A DNA stretch of 64,000 bases from an uncultured Bacteroidia bacterium (lineage in GTDB: Bacteria; Bacteroidota; Bacteroidia; Bacteroidales; F082). The notes beneath the pieces are model-generated. The model worked only from the letters and a program-made list of their open reading frames with translations. It had not been told where the DNA came from and did not search any database. Shown in pieces: positions 8,687-16,625 of the stretch. Numbering within the stretch: position 1 is the stretch's first letter; the number at the start of each line of letters is the position of its first letter. The stretch covers positions 62,001-126,000 of the forward strand of contig CACYHX010000001.1 of NCBI GenBank assembly GCA_902774365.1. The letters are read 5' to 3'. The translations under genes and the position numbers were made by a program.

Positions 8687-9937
8687 TTATTTCATTAATT
8701 CAAGCATCAAGTCGTTTCCATCCTCATCATAGAAATGGATTTCTCGTTGGATGTCTTTCATGATTCTTGAGAGGTCGTCTCTGTTCTTCAGTTTCAAATG
8801 CAGACTAATGACTTTTTGTGCAGATGTGCCATCAGCACCAATCATATCACCCACATTCTTCATTTGAATAAGATGGATTACCTCAGGAATGTTTGATATA
8901 TAATCCAATCCTTCAAACTTGGCTATTTTTGCCTGTTTGCCAAGAATGAAGAGATGGCAATAAGTATGTTCGAACTTGGCATTGTCTTTTTCTGCTACGG
9001 AATAATCAGCCATTCTACCAGTCACGGCAAAATGAATCAAGCAATCAAGCGCACTAATCCCATTTTCCTGCATACTATATGTGTAATGTTGCCCTCCCGA
9101 CAGGCGATGACCCATTTCCATCACATAATACTCCTCTCCATCTGTAAAGAATTGTACTGCCAACACTCCATTTTTCAACCCCGCTACTTGATACATTTTC
9201 ACCATCTTGTCATTCATTTTTTCCATATAGGAATCATAATACTTTGATGGATAAATACCCGCACAAGTAACGGAACCAGCATCCTTAGATTTATGGACAT
9301 AGCGATCATTCAACGTTGAAAGAGAAACAACACCGTCTTGAATGGTATAGGAAGCAGAAATGCTGTCCAATTCCATGTATTTTTCAATAACCACTTGTTT
9401 TTTCTCAGAGAAAGATAGGGCGAACTCCAAGCAATGTTTGAAATCTTCAGGCCTTTCGCAAAGGATAACTCCACGAGATCCACTATTATCAACAGGCTTA
9501 ATGATTACTTTGTTTTTCTCATTGATAATACCAGGGTCAAAAGTGGCCAAATCAAATTCTGGGATTACAGGCACGCCATTGTCGCGACACAACTGCTTAA
9601 ACTTGGCTTTATCCATCGTGGTTTCAAAGACCTCTTTAGTGGCGTAACATGGCAAGCCTGCGAGTTCACAAATTCTATGGTATTGTAACAAATATGAATC
9701 TGTAAATCCTGTAAGAACGCCGTCAACATGATGTTCTTTGATAAGCTGCGCAATCAATTCGGGTTTGAAGATCTCCTCGTTCCAATACTCATCTGCGACA
9801 AGTTTTGCTGGCGAGCGCTTTGTGTCGTACCAGTCCGTAACAATGGTATAAACACCCAACTTCCTCGCTGCTTCCACAATATCAATTGAAGGAGCATTAC
9901 CTCCCAATATCAATAGTTTCTTTCCAGTTAAATCCAT
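8687..9937 (-). CDS. ATP-grasp domain carboxylate-amine ligase
   Basis: 416 residues. An N-terminal Rossmann-like preATP-grasp domain (LLILGGNAPSIDIVEAA, about 8-24) is followed by an ATP-grasp fold with IIKPVDNSGSRGV (about 145-157) and a C-terminal acidic MEMGHRLSGG metal-binding segment. The architecture resembles carbamoyl-phosphate synthase and D-Ala-D-Ala-ligase-like carboxylate-amine ligases. It follows the PLP enzyme gene by 5 bp. Together with the second ATP-grasp at 1938-3020, it suggests that at least one carboxylic acid is activated and joined to an amine here. The substrates are unknown. Confidence 0.82.
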   Translation of the reverse strand: MDLTGKKLLILGGNAPSIDIVEAARKLGVYTIVTDWYDTKRSPAKLVADEYWNEEIFKPELIAQLIKEHHVDGVLTGFTDSYLLQYHRICELAGLPCYATKEVFETTMDKAKFKQLCRDNGVPVIPEFDLATFDPGIINEKNKVIIKPVDNSGSRGVILCERPEDFKHCLEFALSFSEKKQVVIEKYMELDSISASYTIQDGVVSLSTLNDRYVHKSKDAGSVTCAGIYPSKYYDSYMEKMNDKMVKMYQVAGLKNGVLAVQFFTDGEEYYVMEMGHRLSGGQHYTYSMQENGISALDCLIHFAVTGRMADYSVAEKDNAKFEHTYCHLFILGKQAKIAKFEGLDYISNIPEVIHLIQMKNVGDMIGADGTSAQKVISLHLKLKNRDDLSRIMKDIQREIHFYDEDGNDLMLELMK

Positions 9938-9942
9938 ATTTA

Positions 9943-10947
9943 TTATTGTTTTAACAATGATATAATCAAATCAATATCATTTATATTATACCTTTGATCC
10001 ACAATCAGCGACAACTCATGTTGTGCCATTTCAGCACCTTTCTTCAGTGGCAAACTTTCAATTGGCCAATGCACGGGACAAAATACTTCGTTTTGAAACA
10101 TCCGTTTGCGTATTTCATTGCGGTTCTCAAGATAAATTGGAACAAACAAAGGGACTTTATCATTGGGCACCTCAATCAAAGGCTCAATACCAAGAGATTT
10201 CAATCCATCGAGAAGATAGGTAGCATTGTCTTGTCTTTTTTGCTTTACCCATTGCAAGTCAGTGCCGGCAAACAGCATTTCGCTGTCACGGCTCATCACG
10301 CTTTCATAATTCTCATCAATCAATTCAGACCCTTTTTCGAAAAGTGCCAAATAGTCTTCGTCCCTTACACCATTCTCTCCACGATGTGATTTCAGCACAC
10401 CTGCTTCTATTTTGTACTTGGCAAAAGAGTTGGGCCGTATCGCCCTTGGCATCGGATATTTTGTATAGACCAAGCCCCCGTCAGGTGAAGGGAAGGTCTT
10501 TCGCAAACTGGTGAAGCGGTAGTCAGCATAAGGATTGGTTTCTTCGGCAAAGCAATAATACGCCTGCACATCATCCTCAATGATTGTGGCATTCGGATAG
10601 GCTTCTTTTATGTTTTTTGCCGTAACGGATAAATCCTGCAATCCGAAATAATAGATAAGGAGCACTAAACAGCCATCCTTGAAGCCTTTGGCATCCAATG
10701 CCTCAACCGTCGCCATGAAATTGTCCGACAGTTCATAAAACTCATATTCAAAACCCGCCTTTTGTGCCGCTTCCACCATAGTGTGGCAGAGCCAATCGGG
10801 GAACCAAATCTTGTTCACTCTGTTTTTTAGGGATTTCAGTATCTGGTACAACGCCGCCCTTCCCGAAGCGTAATAATACGTGTCGGGAGCAGGTTGGAAT
10901 GCATCGCGCTGGATGCTGAGGTCTATTTCGAATTCGCCGCCTAACAT
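9943..10947 (-). CDS. PLP-dependent aminotransferase-fold enzyme (DegT/DnrJ-like)
   Basis: 334 residues, fold-type I PLP enzyme. ASGRAAL (27-33) matches the PLP-phosphate site, IIEDDVQAYY (122-131) carries the aspartate facing the pyridine nitrogen, and SLRKTFPSPDGG holds the probable Schiff-base lysine at about 150. It is shorter than LegC-type sugar aminotransferases (about 380) and the RKTFPSPDGG form is typical of a divergent DegT-like group. It starts 1 bp after the LegC stop. It may aminate a sugar or a keto acid from the same operon. Confidence 0.78.
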   Translation of the reverse strand: MLGGEFEIDLSIQRDAFQPAPDTYYYASGRAALYQILKSLKNRVNKIWFPDWLCHTMVEAAQKAGFEYEFYELSDNFMATVEALDAKGFKDGCLVLLIYYFGLQDLSVTAKNIKEAYPNATIIEDDVQAYYCFAEETNPYADYRFTSLRKTFPSPDGGLVYTKYPMPRAIRPNSFAKYKIEAGVLKSHRGENGVRDEDYLALFEKGSELIDENYESVMSRDSEMLFAGTDLQWVKQKRQDNATYLLDGLKSLGIEPLIEVPNDKVPLFVPIYLENRNEIRKRMFQNEVFCPVHWPIESLPLKKGAEMAQHELSLIVDQRYNINDIDLIISLLKQ

Positions 10948-10948
10948 A

Positions 10949-12091
10949 TTACAATCTCACGCTACTAGGAATATTCACAACCCTATCCGCAAACCAAAGA
11001 GTATTCTCCAAACTATCATGCTCACAGTTCTCAAACATCGGCAACCGATTCATCAGTTCCCAAATGGGTCGCGTCATCACACCATTGTCATTGGTTTCCT
11101 GCAAGAAAGCTTGCTGGGCATCACGATCCTTCAGTATGACCGCATTGAGCCAGTAGTTGGAGAAACTATCAGCAGGCTCGGTAAAGATGTCGATGTCATC
11201 TACATTCTTGAAATAATCGGCGTAGGCGGCAGCCGTAGCGCGCTTGTCAGCAATAAACTCATCCAAATGCTCCAACTGGGCACAACCTAAAGCGGCATTG
11301 ATGTTCGGCATACGGTAATTATAGCCGATATGATCATGGCGGAACTCCCAACGATGTGGCACCTTAGCTTGGGTGGTCAAGTGTTTGGCCAATGCTCCAA
11401 GTTCCTCATCCATGAAAAGCAGCATGCCGCCACCACCCGTGGTAATGGTCTTATTACCATTAAAGCTCAGTGCACCAACTTTCCCGAAAAGGCCAGTATG
11501 GATACCTTTGTATTTACTGCCAATACTCTCGGCAGCATCTTCTACCAATTCAATATAGTACTCAGCACAAACAGCGGCTATCTCTTCAATGCGAACAGGG
11601 TGCCCAAAAGTGTGCATCGGAACACAAGCCTTCACCCTGTGACCCGTGTGTTTGTTATAGCACTGTCTGTTGCGAATTTCTGCGTTTTTCTCCAACCAAG
11701 CCTTCAATGCATCGGGAGACAACCCCATCGTGCTTTTATCCACATCGATGAAGACAGGGTGGGCACCGATATAGCTGATGGCGTTGCAGGTGGCAATGAA
11801 GGTAAGAGCTTGCGTCAGCACCTCATCATCGCGTTCCGCACCAACCAACATCATCGCCATGTGGAGTGCATTGGTGCCGCTCACACAGACCACGGTTTTC
11901 TTGGCACCTGTGTAGGCAGCCATGTCGTTCTCGAAGCGGTCGACGAACTTACCCACACTGCTCACAAAAGTCGTGTCAATGCATTCGTAGAGATATTTTT
12001 TTTCGTTGCCGACGAACTTGGGTACCGAAAGAGGCGTGAACTCTTGGTTACCATAGAGTTCCTTGATGAATTTTATAGTTTTCTCGTACAT
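10949..12091 (-). CDS. LegC-family nucleotide-sugar aminotransferase
   Basis: 380 residues, DegT/DnrJ/EryC1/StrS fold of the LegC type. Visible are CVSGTNALHMA (69-79, PLP-phosphate binding), VEDAAES (183-189) and FNGNKTITTGGGGM with the catalytic lysine at about 214. LegC-type enzymes add a 4-amino group to a UDP-4-keto-6-deoxy-HexNAc made by a 4,6-dehydratase. The CapD-type dehydratase at 14508-15734 is the natural partner, and the pair is split by the defence-like cassette at 12106-14460. The likely product is a UDP-bacillosamine-type sugar; this is inference. Confidence 0.88.
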   Translation of the reverse strand: MYEKTIKFIKELYGNQEFTPLSVPKFVGNEKKYLYECIDTTFVSSVGKFVDRFENDMAAYTGAKKTVVCVSGTNALHMAMMLVGAERDDEVLTQALTFIATCNAISYIGAHPVFIDVDKSTMGLSPDALKAWLEKNAEIRNRQCYNKHTGHRVKACVPMHTFGHPVRIEEIAAVCAEYYIELVEDAAESIGSKYKGIHTGLFGKVGALSFNGNKTITTGGGGMLLFMDEELGALAKHLTTQAKVPHRWEFRHDHIGYNYRMPNINAALGCAQLEHLDEFIADKRATAAAYADYFKNVDDIDIFTEPADSFSNYWLNAVILKDRDAQQAFLQETNDNGVMTRPIWELMNRLPMFENCEHDSLENTLWFADRVVNIPSSVRL

Positions 12092-12105
12092 AATAGTTTA
12101 ACTAA

Positions 12106-13053
12106 TCATTTCACATGGGATGAAATCATCCCTATATACACAACATCAAGGTTGGCATTATCCCATGCAAAATAAATTCTAAGATGTTGATTATCATTGC
12201 CTTTATCATCGTGATACATTTTAAGATGTGGACCACAATACAGGGTTATGCATTCGTTACAGTCTTGGTCTAAATCTTTGCGAAATTCAAAATATAGATT
12301 GTCTTTCTTATTCTTGCCCTCGAAAGAAGCATCGTCTAGGCCGTTGCTTTTGGCAAAACTTTCCAAAAGATTAGAAATATTTTCTGCTTTTATTTCTCCT
12401 TTACCACAAATTTCTGATTTGAGTTTTTCGCTTAAAACATTTAAGCCATTTATAATACATTCACCATGAGAAACAATAACCTTGCCGAGTTCATTACAAA
12501 AAAATTCACGATCAGAATTAAGAATTAAATTATCGTAATACGACTCTATTTGCTCCATAAATTCAATAGGATCCTTAACCAACTTTCCAATATAGTATCG
12601 ACGAAAACGATAAAATCCTTTTTCATCATAAAGAATTTGTTTTGTCTTAGGGAACTCCAGCAAATGATTCATGGCAACCACCCCATAACAATTATTATCA
12701 TCTTCATAATCATCCGATAAGACTTCCATCATGTCATCATAACTATAATTGCAATTCTGTGGGTAGTTGAATACCGAAAGTAGTATATTGAAAACATCCC
12801 TTGTATATTTTACTTTCATCAAACACTTATCTTCTTCGGTGCCCAAAATAATGCTGCCAATTGTGTCGCCATCGTTTGAAATAATTGTTTCTGTAAAATT
12901 TTTATGATGAATAAACAAGCGATTTTCCGATTTCTTTTCTTCAATAACAGAAAACAAAGAACGCATACCTAGAACTTTCTTCTGAAAAACACGCAAAGTG
13001 TCGACACCATTGAAAGCAAAGGACTTATCACAAATAAAGATATTGGCTATCAT
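12106..13053 (-). CDS. Hypothetical partner of DUF3696-type ATPase (candidate defence effector)
   Basis: 315 residues, AT-rich, no family I can name with certainty. Its start overlaps the ATPase stop by 4 bp, so the two are co-translated. The C-terminal 60 residues contain a patterned block (CGPHLKMY, then HLRIYFAW, then IGMISSHVK) that I recall from proteins encoded next to DUF3696 ATPases. The middle is acidic and helical (DDMMEVLSDDYEDDNN near 105-120). No signal peptide or membrane segment is evident. It may be the effector or sensor of a two- or three-gene antiphage module. The following LegC gene begins 14 bp after its stop. Confidence 0.7.
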   Translation of the reverse strand: MIANIFICDKSFAFNGVDTLRVFQKKVLGMRSLFSVIEEKKSENRLFIHHKNFTETIISNDGDTIGSIILGTEEDKCLMKVKYTRDVFNILLSVFNYPQNCNYSYDDMMEVLSDDYEDDNNCYGVVAMNHLLEFPKTKQILYDEKGFYRFRRYYIGKLVKDPIEFMEQIESYYDNLILNSDREFFCNELGKVIVSHGECIINGLNVLSEKLKSEICGKGEIKAENISNLLESFAKSNGLDDASFEGKNKKDNLYFEFRKDLDQDCNECITLYCGPHLKMYHDDKGNDNQHLRIYFAWDNANLDVVYIGMISSHVK

Positions 13054-14183
13054 TTGAGTAGACCAAGTTGAAGAATTTCTGACAAATCAAGTTCTTGTTG
13101 ATCAAAAAAGCCTTTGGGCCAATTAGAAATTTGTCCGTCTGAATCTAGTCGTATTTCCATACATGAAAAATCCTTATCAAAAAAGTACAAGCTGACATCC
13201 TCAGGACACATTGCACAAGAATCCCTCAATGCATTAACACGTACTCCGTTAATGATATGCTCACTATGGGTTTCTATAAAGACTTGAACGTTTTTATTAT
13301 CAGAATCATGTCCTAACTCTTTACAAAGCATCTCCATGAGACGGGACTGAGCTTTCGGATGTAGATGAGCTTCTGGGTTTTCGATAAATAGGCATCCTTT
13401 TTTCTTGGTTAAAGCAGCAATGACTATTGGAAGAACGTATCGATAACCAAACCCGCAATTAAGTGATTTGAAACGCTTGTCACCTTCTCGCATTGTCATC
13501 ATCAGTTTCAACACAGAATCGCTCTTGTCTTTACCATCTATGGTCAGATTGACACCATCCATAATATAGCTCATCCAGCGATTCACATCGACAATTAGAT
13601 TATTTGTTCCAAGAATCACGCTCAGACTATGCTCTCCGTTACGACCGACTGGATTAACCGTGTTGATATCGTTCTTTTCTTCAAACTTTGATGGACCTAC
13701 ACGAAACGCAGAAACATACTCTACATTGCGCAACAAGTCTTGAAAAGCTCTTGGGTAGTCGGATGCTAAACTATGGATGGTTATTTCACCTTCACCAGAT
13801 GTACTTGACACCTTTGTGTTGAAATAATCATGACCATCTATCCATAATGCATCTAGTTTTCCTTTTCGGTCAGATTCTTCGCGATAGCCAAGCTTTGCTT
13901 CAATTTGAGGATTATCTTGTTTTATCTCAAAAAGAATTAAATGGTCAGGGTGCTTGCAATTAACTAAATCTTCAAACAGGTCTAGAGAGACATACTCTCC
14001 GTCCACCTCCATCAGTTCAACATGGCCATGTTTTTCAAGACTTTGGGACAGCAACAAAAGTGCTTGAAAAACAGAAGACTTGCCTCTTCCGTTATAACCG
14101 GTAAAGACATTCATTCGTTTTAAATTAAAGCTTTGAGGCCGCTCAAAACACTTAAAATTATTGAGTACCAAATGATTGATCAT
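13050..14183 (-). CDS. AAA family ATPase, DUF3696/OLD-like
   Basis: 377 residues, SMC/ABC-type ATPase related to OLD-family and DUF3696 proteins. It begins LVLNNFKCFERP, has Walker A GYNGRGKSS at about 29-37, a Walker B region LFIENPEAHLHPKAQSRL near 263-280, and a switch-like FIETHSEHIINGVR. Such ATPases are common sensors in antiphage systems and usually act with a partner nuclease or effector. Here the partner is presumably the overlapping downstream 315-residue protein. The small Cas2-like gene lies 10 bp upstream. AT-rich composition contrasts with flanking polysaccharide genes, consistent with insertion. Confidence 0.88.
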   Translation of the reverse strand: MINHLVLNNFKCFERPQSFNLKRMNVFTGYNGRGKSSVFQALLLLSQSLEKHGHVELMEVDGEYVSLDLFEDLVNCKHPDHLILFEIKQDNPQIEAKLGYREESDRKGKLDALWIDGHDYFNTKVSSTSGEGEITIHSLASDYPRAFQDLLRNVEYVSAFRVGPSKFEEKNDINTVNPVGRNGEHSLSVILGTNNLIVDVNRWMSYIMDGVNLTIDGKDKSDSVLKLMMTMREGDKRFKSLNCGFGYRYVLPIVIAALTKKKGCLFIENPEAHLHPKAQSRLMEMLCKELGHDSDNKNVQVFIETHSEHIINGVRVNALRDSCAMCPEDVSLYFFDKDFSCMEIRLDSDGQISNWPKGFFDQQELDLSEILQLGLLK

Positions 14184-14193
14184 AACAAAAATA

Positions 14194-14460
14194 TTAATTA
14201 TGTTCCCTAATCCATGCTACAGCGGTTGAACTAAGCCACCCCATAATTTCATCCTTCTTAATCTTAACGACAAGAAGTCTATCTTCGTCTTTGGTTATTT
14301 TACGTAAATCCTCGTATATTTGAGTAGCCGTCATTTTACTATTCTGTAAAAAAACAGAGTTTGAAAGATACTGGATACAGCCTCCAAGCTCACTGATACG
14401 GACCAATAAAAGAGATGTTCTTTCTACATCTTTAATATCAAAGGCTATGGTGAAAATCAT
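14194..14460 (-). CDS. Cas2-like fold small protein (SinR/VapD type)
   Basis: 88 residues. The sequence pattern is that of the small ferredoxin-like proteins often labelled SinR family or Cas2-like: strand MIFTIAFDIKD, helix, SNSVFLQNS strand, TATQIYEDLRK helix, DRLLVVKIKK strand, and a C-terminal helix ending AWIREHN. There is no CRISPR array or cas1 in the window, so this is not an adaptation gene. Cas2-fold relatives include VapD-type ribonucleases. It lies 47 bp after the start codon of the CapD-type gene and 10 bp before the ATPase start, as first gene of the cassette. Activity is not predictable. Confidence 0.72.
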   Translation of the reverse strand: MIFTIAFDIKDVERTSLLLVRISELGGCIQYLSNSVFLQNSKMTATQIYEDLRKITKDEDRLLVVKIKKDEIMGWLSSTAVAWIREHN

Positions 14461-14507
14461 ATTTATAAAGTTTTACTAGATTATAATAATTGCTTTATTA
14501 TGAAATA

Positions 14508-15734
14508 TTACATCTTCTGATCCAAATTCTTCCCCTTCTCTTCATGCTCGAAGTTTGGGATAAACGCTTTGATGGCTTTCACTACATCCACTTTGGTGAA
14601 ATCGCCTTGGAATAACGCTTCCAACTTGGCAAAAAAGGCATTCACCTCATTCATCGGGCGACGCGTGGTTTCTTCTACCACACCCAAAGCCTTGAAGCGT
14701 TCCATGTTAATTTTCTCACCAGGGATATAGAACTCCTCGTAAGCTTTCTCACCCGTGGTGTCGCTTTTAAAGTAAACTACAGGATAATCCAATTGAGAAT
14801 TGAGAATTGAGAATTGAGAATTATCAATGGCTGCAGCCTTCTTTTTGGCTTCTTCGTCAGAGGCACATTCAACCTTCGTCAAACCCTGTGCGGTTACAAA
14901 GTCATCGCAGATAGTGCTAAAGGTTAGCATCTGGTCTTCGCCTAACTTCGGGAAGAAGACTTCGCCACCATTGCCCAAAATGCAGGCCAACATGCAGATT
15001 TGTCCGCTCTCTTCGGGCGAGACGAAGTAACGCTTCACGTCATTGGGAGCTGCCAAAGGTTGTTTCTTCTGCAAACGATGCAGCCATCCATCGGGCAGTG
15101 AGCCATTGCTGAAAGCCACATTGGCGAAACGCGCAGTCGTCACCTTGAATTTGCCGTTGTAAGCCATCACTAAGTCTTCCATGATGCGCTTGCTGGCCCC
15201 CATGATGTTCACGGGATTGGCCGCCTTATCGGTACTCACACAGAAGAAATGCTTCGGTGGATATTCGCAAAGCAGGTCCATCAGTTTCTTCGCCTTGATG
15301 TCGTTATTTTCAATGAGTGCCTGCACCGAGTATTTGTCTTTCTCACTGCGGACATGCTTGTGGGCAGAGAAGTTGGCCACGATATCGAAGCCTTTTTCTT
15401 CGCGGAAAATCCTTGTAAAGATTGGGTCGGCAAAGTTCAGGGTATAGGCACGATACTCCTGCGGCACATATAGTCCCTCAGTGGAGCGGATGTCGCGGGT
15501 CAACTCGGCCAAGCCGTTTTCGTTGAGGTCGATGACAACCAGTTTGCCTGGTCTGAATCGCAGCACGGCTTTAATAAACGAAGAGCCGATGCTTCCAGCA
15601 CCGCCAATGACGCAGACGGATTTGCCTTCTATTTCTTGAGTCAGACGAGCAGCGTTGGCTTGGATATCGCCCTCAAACATGCTTGAGGGACGATGGGTGA
15701 CGCTGTCGGCGATGAATTTATCTAGGTTGAACAT
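14508..15734 (-). CDS. UDP-N-acetylglucosamine 4,6-dehydratase-like (CapD/LegB type)
   Basis: 408 residues, SDR enzyme of the polysaccharide biosynthesis CapD group. NAD-binding VIGGAGSIGSS lies at 42-52, and the STDKAANPVNIMGASK segment shows the Met in place of the usual SDR Tyr that is typical of this group. It should convert UDP-GlcNAc to a 4-keto-6-deoxy sugar, substrate for the LegC aminotransferase. Odd feature: residues about 304-315 ([11 protein letters not shown]) are encoded by an interspersed AATTGAGAATTGAG repeat that elsewhere is intergenic, an in-frame insertion. A TAnnTTTG promoter lies about 190 bp upstream. Confidence 0.87.
   Translation of the reverse strand: MFNLDKFIADSVTHRPSSMFEGDIQANAARLTQEIEGKSVCVIGGAGSIGSSFIKAVLRFRPGKLVVIDLNENGLAELTRDIRSTEGLYVPQEYRAYTLNFADPIFTRIFREEKGFDIVANFSAHKHVRSEKDKYSVQALIENNDIKAKKLMDLLCEYPPKHFFCVSTDKAANPVNIMGASKRIMEDLVMAYNGKFKVTTARFANVAFSNGSLPDGWLHRLQKKQPLAAPNDVKRYFVSPEESGQICMLACILGNGGEVFFPKLGEDQMLTFSTICDDFVTAQGLTKVECASDEEAKKKAAAIDNSQFSILNSQLDYPVVYFKSDTTGEKAYEEFYIPGEKINMERFKALGVVEETTRRPMNEVNAFFAKLEALFQGDFTKVDVVKAIKAFIPNFEHEEKGKNLDQKM
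14791..14823. repeat. AATTGAGA-type repeat inserted in frame in the CapD-type gene
   Basis: Four tandem copies of about 8 bases (aattgaga) inside the CapD-type reading frame, translated as [11 protein letters not shown] on the minus strand. The same unit is seen in many intergenic gaps of this window. Confidence 0.85.
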
Positions 15735-15920
15735 TTTTATTTATCTAAAAGCGAGCCCGATTAGGGCAACGCGGATTATTGATTTATGATAGATTTGCGG
15801 AAGATTTATTTCCCTTCCTTCCCTTCCTCCTCTTCACGGCTTCGCCCCGTCAGTCACAGATTGTGGTGGCAAGGGGTTGGTTTTTAGTTGGTTGTGGTTT
15901 TACACAACGCTGTGGTTTTG

Positions 15921-15928
15921 CAAAGATA
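15921..15928 (-). promoter_or_regulatory. Bacteroidetes-type promoter (TATCTTTG) for the CapD-type gene
   Basis: Minus-strand TATCTTTG matches the TAnnTTTG -7 box. It would start transcription of the CapD-type gene, the Cas2-like/ATPase cassette and LegC onward, with a leader of about 180 bases. The gap 15735-16031 otherwise holds a short hairpin (acgg/ccgt near 15836-15850) and AATTGA-type repeats. Confidence 0.6.
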
Positions 15929-15938
15929 GTGATTATTT

Positions 15939-15995
15939 AATTGAAAATTGACAATTGAAAGTTGAGAGTTTAGTGTTTAGAGTTTAGAGGCAGTT
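15939..15995. repeat. AATTGA / AGAGTTTAG interspersed repeat array
   Basis: Tandem aattgaaa, attgacaatt and gagagtttagtgtttagag units between the hypothetical gene at 16032 and the CapD-type promoter. Same repeat family as at 30213, 31016, 32078, 34218, 34650 and 39259. Confidence 0.75.
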
Positions 15996-16031
15996 GAAAG
16001 TGTAGGGGTGAAAGAGTTGATAATAGTATGA

Positions 16032-16568
16032 TTATTCACTTGCTTGACGAGCTTTTTTTAATAGTCTGTCGGCTAAAACAATCGCCTCTTTTGTTATCGT
16101 CTCAAACTCCTTTTGTTTTGGAGCACGGTGGTATTTCTCATATATCTCACCTGCTTTATCTCCTATATAATCTGCAATGATTTCTTCTCTAATAAACAAG
16201 ATTTCCTTCTCAGTTGCGCTCAGATTCTTGAGGTTAAACTCGTCAACATAATGGACAAAACGCTTCAATTCTTCATCATCAACCATAATCTTGTTTACAT
16301 CTTCAGGAATCGCTTCGTCGCTTTGCTTCAACTTCTGCCATAATGCCACAGCACTTGTTTTTATGATTTCAAACGCAACACCACTAATTACCATATTAGC
16401 CAGCCAATACAAAAAGTCTGATGCTGCAGGAAGATTATATTTTAAACTGTTTTCTTCTTCGGCATTTTCCTCGGCAACAAGACTGTACTGGTAACCGTAT
16501 CTGACGGCAAATCTCACATCTTCGCTGAACTGAGCTTTGTTAATTTGAGCAGTACTAAACACTTCCAT
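16032..16568 (-). CDS. Hypothetical protein with one possible membrane segment
   Basis: 178 residues, AT-rich, not recognised. Residues about 50-72 (SDFLYWLANMVISGVAFEII) are hydrophobic enough for one membrane helix or a buried amphipathic helix. The rest is charged and helical, with EREE-like and YEKYHRAPKQKEFE stretches near the C-terminus. It is the last gene of the AT-rich defence region, 57 bp after the DUF2971 gene, and could be an associated effector or an unrelated passenger. No signal peptide. Confidence 0.6.
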   Translation of the reverse strand: MEVFSTAQINKAQFSEDVRFAVRYGYQYSLVAEENAEEENSLKYNLPAASDFLYWLANMVISGVAFEIIKTSAVALWQKLKQSDEAIPEDVNKIMVDDEELKRFVHYVDEFNLKNLSATEKEILFIREEIIADYIGDKAGEIYEKYHRAPKQKEFETITKEAIVLADRLLKKARQASE

Positions 16569-16625
16569 ATTAATTACGATTCTACGATGAGTTTCTCCGT
16601 ATTGGTTTTACCGCAAAGAGTATTA

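Noticed and set aside
14194-14460. Cas2 of a CRISPR system
   Set aside because: No cas1, no effector cas gene and no regularly spaced repeats anywhere in the window; the fold is shared with SinR/VapD-type proteins.
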